From an uncultured Bacteroidales bacterium (GTDB taxonomy: Bacteria; Bacteroidota; Bacteroidia; Bacteroidales; Paludibacteraceae), in NCBI GenBank assembly GCA_902798385.1, contig CADBWK010000012.1, positions 1-64,000 of the forward strand: 64,000 nt of DNA, given 5' to 3'. Each line of letters starts with the position of its first letter. Position 1 is the stretch's first letter. The notes beneath the pieces are model-generated. The model searched no databases and was not told where the DNA came from. It saw nothing but the letters and a program-made list of their open reading frames with translations. The translations under genes and the position numbers were made by a program. This document shows positions 56,834 through 64,000 of the stretch, in pieces.

Positions 56834-59119
56834 TTATTGAACGGTCAACAGACGCATGTCCGTTTCACGGGCATTCCGTCCGATCATGATCTCTACTTCT
56901 CCGGGCTCGAGGGTCCATTGAAGCGTAGCAGGCTCGTAGTAACCCAAACGGTCGGCATCGATAGTAAAGCTCACCTCGCGGCTCTCTCCCGGCTCCAAGG
57001 TGATGCGCTCAAACCCACGCAGTTCCTTGTACGGCCGCACACCTTTCGCCACGCGGTCTCCGATATAGAGTTGCACCACTTCCGAGCCTCTCATCTTGCC
57101 TGTGTTGGTGATCGTGACGCTCGCTGTCACGGATTGGTCAATAGCCATTTGGTCATTAGAGAGCGTCATCGGTCCATACTCGAAGGTCGTGTAACTCAGG
57201 CCGTAGCCGAAGGGGTACAAAGGCCAGTTGCTGACATCCGAATAGCAGGTGATGTACTTCGCGAACTCGCCGCCGGGGTTCAGGCGCGAGGTGCGCATCT
57301 GACGATAGGAGAAGGGATACTGGCCTACATGGCGCGGCAGTTGAACGGTCAGACGACCGGAAGGATTCACCTCGCCGAAGAGTATATCCGCTACGGCGTC
57401 GGCTGTCTCGCTACCACCGAACCATGCCTCGAGAATCGCCGGCAGATGGTCTGTCTCCCAGTTGAGCACCGTCGGACGACCGGCGAAATGCACGAGTACG
57501 ATCGGTTTGCCCAGTTTGGCGAGCTCGACCAAGAGATCATGCTGCGCATCGGGCATCTCAATATTAACGCGCGAAGAGCACTCGCCGGACATCTCGCTGG
57601 CTTCGCCCATAGCGGCGATGATCACATCGGCCTGGCGGGCGATACGAAGCGCTTCGGCACGCATCTCTTCGGCGCTGCGGTTATCCCGCATCTCGCGACC
57701 GAACATCGTGGCGATAGCCTCCGCCTGCGGATCGTACAGCACATTCGAGCCCTTGGTATAAAGCAACTTGGCTCCTGTGCCTTCGAGGGCATCCCGCAGT
57801 CCTTCGCGGATGGTCTTATAGTGCTCCGGAACGGCGGCTACAGCCCAAGTTCCCGACATGTTCGGACGCGTGTTAGCCAACGGACCGATGAGGGCAATCG
57901 TACCCTGCTTACGCAGCGGGAGCAGATCATTGTCGTTCTTGAGCAGCACCATGCTCTCTCCGGCAATACGACGAGCTTCGGCGCGGTGTTCGGGAGAAAG
58001 AACGACTTGCGCACGGCGGGTAGTATCGCAATAGCGATAGGGGTCCTCAAACAAACCCAGTTTGTATTTCGCTTCGAGCATTCGGCGGCAGGCTACATCT
58101 ATTGTTTTCTGACTGCACCTTCCGGCACGCACGGCATCTGCGAGTGCCACCAGTCCGGCAGAAACCATATCCATATCGAGACCCGCTTCGAGGCATTGGA
58201 TAGCCGCCTCTTCTTTGGTCGAACATACGCCGTGGTCGCAGAGTTGCTCCAAGCCGCAGTAGTCGGACACAACAAAACCTTGGAAACCCCATCGGTCACG
58301 CAGCAGGTCGGTCAAGAGCCATTTATTTCCCGTAGCCGGCACACCGTGAACGGTATTGAAGGCTGCCATGACAGATCCTGCGCCGGCATCAACAGCTGCC
58401 TTATAGGGTTGCAGGTACTCGTTGAACATATGGAAATCATCGGGATAAACATTGTTATACTCCCGTCCGGCTTCCACGGCTCCGTAGAGAGCAAAATGCT
58501 TCACGCACGCCATCATCGTAGCCGGATCGGCGAGGTCTGCGCCCTGGTATCCGCGCACCATCGCTTCGGCTATACGGCTTCCCAGATAGGGATCCTCACC
58601 GCTGCCTTCGGAGATACGTCCCCAGCGGCCGTCATGGCATATATCCACCATCGGCGAGAAAGTCCAGCAGATACCGTCTGCCGTCGCTTCCGCAGCGGCT
58701 ATCTGCGCCGAACGCTCAACAGCCGCCATGTCCCACGAACAGGACAAAGCCAGCGGGATGGGGAAAATCGTCTCATAGCCGTGAATCACATCCATACCGA
58801 AGAGCAGCGGAATGCCCAAACGGCTCTCCTCTACCGCGATACGCTGTACCTCGCGGATGGCTTGCGCCCCTTTGAGGTTGAACAGACCACCCACTTTGCC
58901 GTTCCGGATGTCCTCTGCGACATTGCTCTCGCGGGCAGCGCCGGTGACGATATCGCCGGTGACGGGCAGGTTGAGCTGTCCGAGTTTCTCTTCGAGCGTC
59001 ATCTGCGCCATGAGGTTATCCAAAAAAGCGTCATCTGATAGCGTTTCTGCCTTCCGTCCCGAAGTACAACCCGGTACGATCAAAGCCACAATCATCAGAG
59101 CCAATAGAGTCTTTTTCAT
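56834..59119 (-). CDS. bglX: Beta-glucosidase, GH3, lipoprotein
   Basis: A 761-residue enzyme that releases glucose from beta-glucosides. A lipoprotein signal ends at LIVPGCTSG. The GH3 N-terminal barrel has GIPLLFGMDVIHGYETIFPI and VVSDYCGLEQLCDHG with the nucleophile Asp; the C-terminal sandwich has AMGEASEMSGECSSR, and a fibronectin-III-like end (GSEVVQLYIGDRVAKGVRPY). I take the ATG at 59119, just after the promoter at 59161-59192; the longer frame upstream reads through that promoter. It is convergent with no other gene and appears monocistronic. Confidence 0.93.
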   Translation of the reverse strand: MKKTLLALMIVALIVPGCTSGRKAETLSDDAFLDNLMAQMTLEEKLGQLNLPVTGDIVTGAARESNVAEDIRNGKVGGLFNLKGAQAIREVQRIAVEESRLGIPLLFGMDVIHGYETIFPIPLALSCSWDMAAVERSAQIAAAEATADGICWTFSPMVDICHDGRWGRISEGSGEDPYLGSRIAEAMVRGYQGADLADPATMMACVKHFALYGAVEAGREYNNVYPDDFHMFNEYLQPYKAAVDAGAGSVMAAFNTVHGVPATGNKWLLTDLLRDRWGFQGFVVSDYCGLEQLCDHGVCSTKEEAAIQCLEAGLDMDMVSAGLVALADAVRAGRCSQKTIDVACRRMLEAKYKLGLFEDPYRYCDTTRRAQVVLSPEHRAEARRIAGESMVLLKNDNDLLPLRKQGTIALIGPLANTRPNMSGTWAVAAVPEHYKTIREGLRDALEGTGAKLLYTKGSNVLYDPQAEAIATMFGREMRDNRSAEEMRAEALRIARQADVIIAAMGEASEMSGECSSRVNIEMPDAQHDLLVELAKLGKPIVLVHFAGRPTVLNWETDHLPAILEAWFGGSETADAVADILFGEVNPSGRLTVQLPRHVGQYPFSYRQMRTSRLNPGGEFAKYITCYSDVSNWPLYPFGYGLSYTTFEYGPMTLSNDQMAIDQSVTASVTITNTGKMRGSEVVQLYIGDRVAKGVRPYKELRGFERITLEPGESREVSFTIDADRLGYYEPATLQWTLEPGEVEIMIGRNARETDMRLLTVQ

Positions 59120-59160
59120 GTGTTTTAATCCGAAAACATGCGTTTTACTTAAATTTGCCG

Positions 59161-59192
59161 CAAAGTTACAACAAAAAAATGACATACACAAA
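59161..59192 (-). promoter_or_regulatory. Promoter of the GH3 gene
   Basis: On the minus strand TTTGTGTATGTC (59181-59192), 20 nt after TTTG, then TAACTTTG (59161-59168). Confidence 0.85.
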
Positions 59193-59307
59193 TTATTTGC
59201 ATAATTAAAGCAAAACGGCCACCAAAATGTGACCGAAGTGCGCAACAAAACAAAAGAGGAATCCCCCGAAAGGAATCCCCCCTTTGTCTTATGATCCGTA
59301 GAGCGGA

Positions 59308-63592
<4,285 letters not shown>

Positions 63593-63607
63593 ATTAGTCC
63601 TCCAAAA

Positions 63608-64000
<393 letters not shown>

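Noticed and set aside
56837..59038. A 730-codon open frame on the plus strand opposite the GH3 gene
   Set aside because: The minus strand has all GH3 motifs, a signal peptide and a promoter; the plus-strand product has no recognisable feature.
59255..59285. Terminator after rpoC
   Set aside because: The GGAATCCCCC units are direct repeats and not inverted ones; only a weak wobble-paired stem can be drawn.

Overview
The window is a chromosomal segment of a Bacteroidetes bacterium, almost certainly of the order Bacteroidales. The evidence is the many TAnnTTTG minus-7 promoter boxes, a SusC/SusD pair, three proteins with the tail type used by type IX secretion (T9SS) cargo, weak ribosome-binding sites, and Bacteroidetes-only families (DUF4924, DUF5063, the Bacteroidetes type of LptE). 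The species cannot be fixed from sequence alone.

Layout. 1-2070: a compact run of small co-oriented, partly overlapping genes that look like a prophage-type lysis module (holin-like, DUF5675, small lipoprotein), closed by a terminator. 2100-5590: a large secreted protein that lacks a visible N-terminus, then two paralogous lipoproteins. 5741-12969: housekeeping genes (tyrS, tRNA-Gln, rplY, pth, an Hsp15-like protein, DUF4924, nth, recA, a flavin dehydrogenase). 13016-22255: a pectin utilisation locus (GH28, a secreted tail protein, a PL1-type lyase, SusD, SusC). 22420-29319: topB and a polysaccharide export pair (Wzc-like and Wza-like), divergent from a sigma-54 activator and lptE. 29334-32125: two OmpA-family proteins around a CAT-anticodon tRNA. 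32283-37119: pta-ackA, a GH13 enzyme and a UbiA prenyltransferase. 37116-44045: a minus-strand block with a MauE/thioredoxin-like protein, a small lipoprotein, maf, topoisomerase subunit A, a 54-residue membrane protein, dprA, upp and a coiled-coil protein. 44158-46832: DUF5063, a 3'-5' exonuclease, alkaline phosphatase. 46845-56440: an accessory region rich in toxin-antitoxin genes around a 2076-residue surface protein and a 49-residue peptide gene. 56834-64000: a GH3 glucosidase, then rpoC with a frameshift, and the 3' end of rpoB.

The least expected signals are non-coding. First, a family of about 120-175 bp cloverleaf-shaped inverted repeats occurs four times (near 11306, 47352, 48604 and 56575). 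Stem sequences differ but pairing is kept. Three copies share an identical 14-nt apical loop and a T-rich tail, and all four point tail-to-tail at the 3' end of a neighbouring gene. Second, short degenerate tandem tracts with periods of 7, 8, 9 or 11 nt sit at gene junctions and, in frame, inside conserved enzymes. Third, the minus-33 promoter element is extended to about TTTGYRTATRTC and lies exactly 20 nt from TAnnTTTG at most promoters found; one palindromic copy serves two divergent promoters. Other points are a 79-bp 3'-end module that supplies the stop codon of two unrelated genes, a toxin gene killed by one nonsense codon, and the rpoC frameshift.
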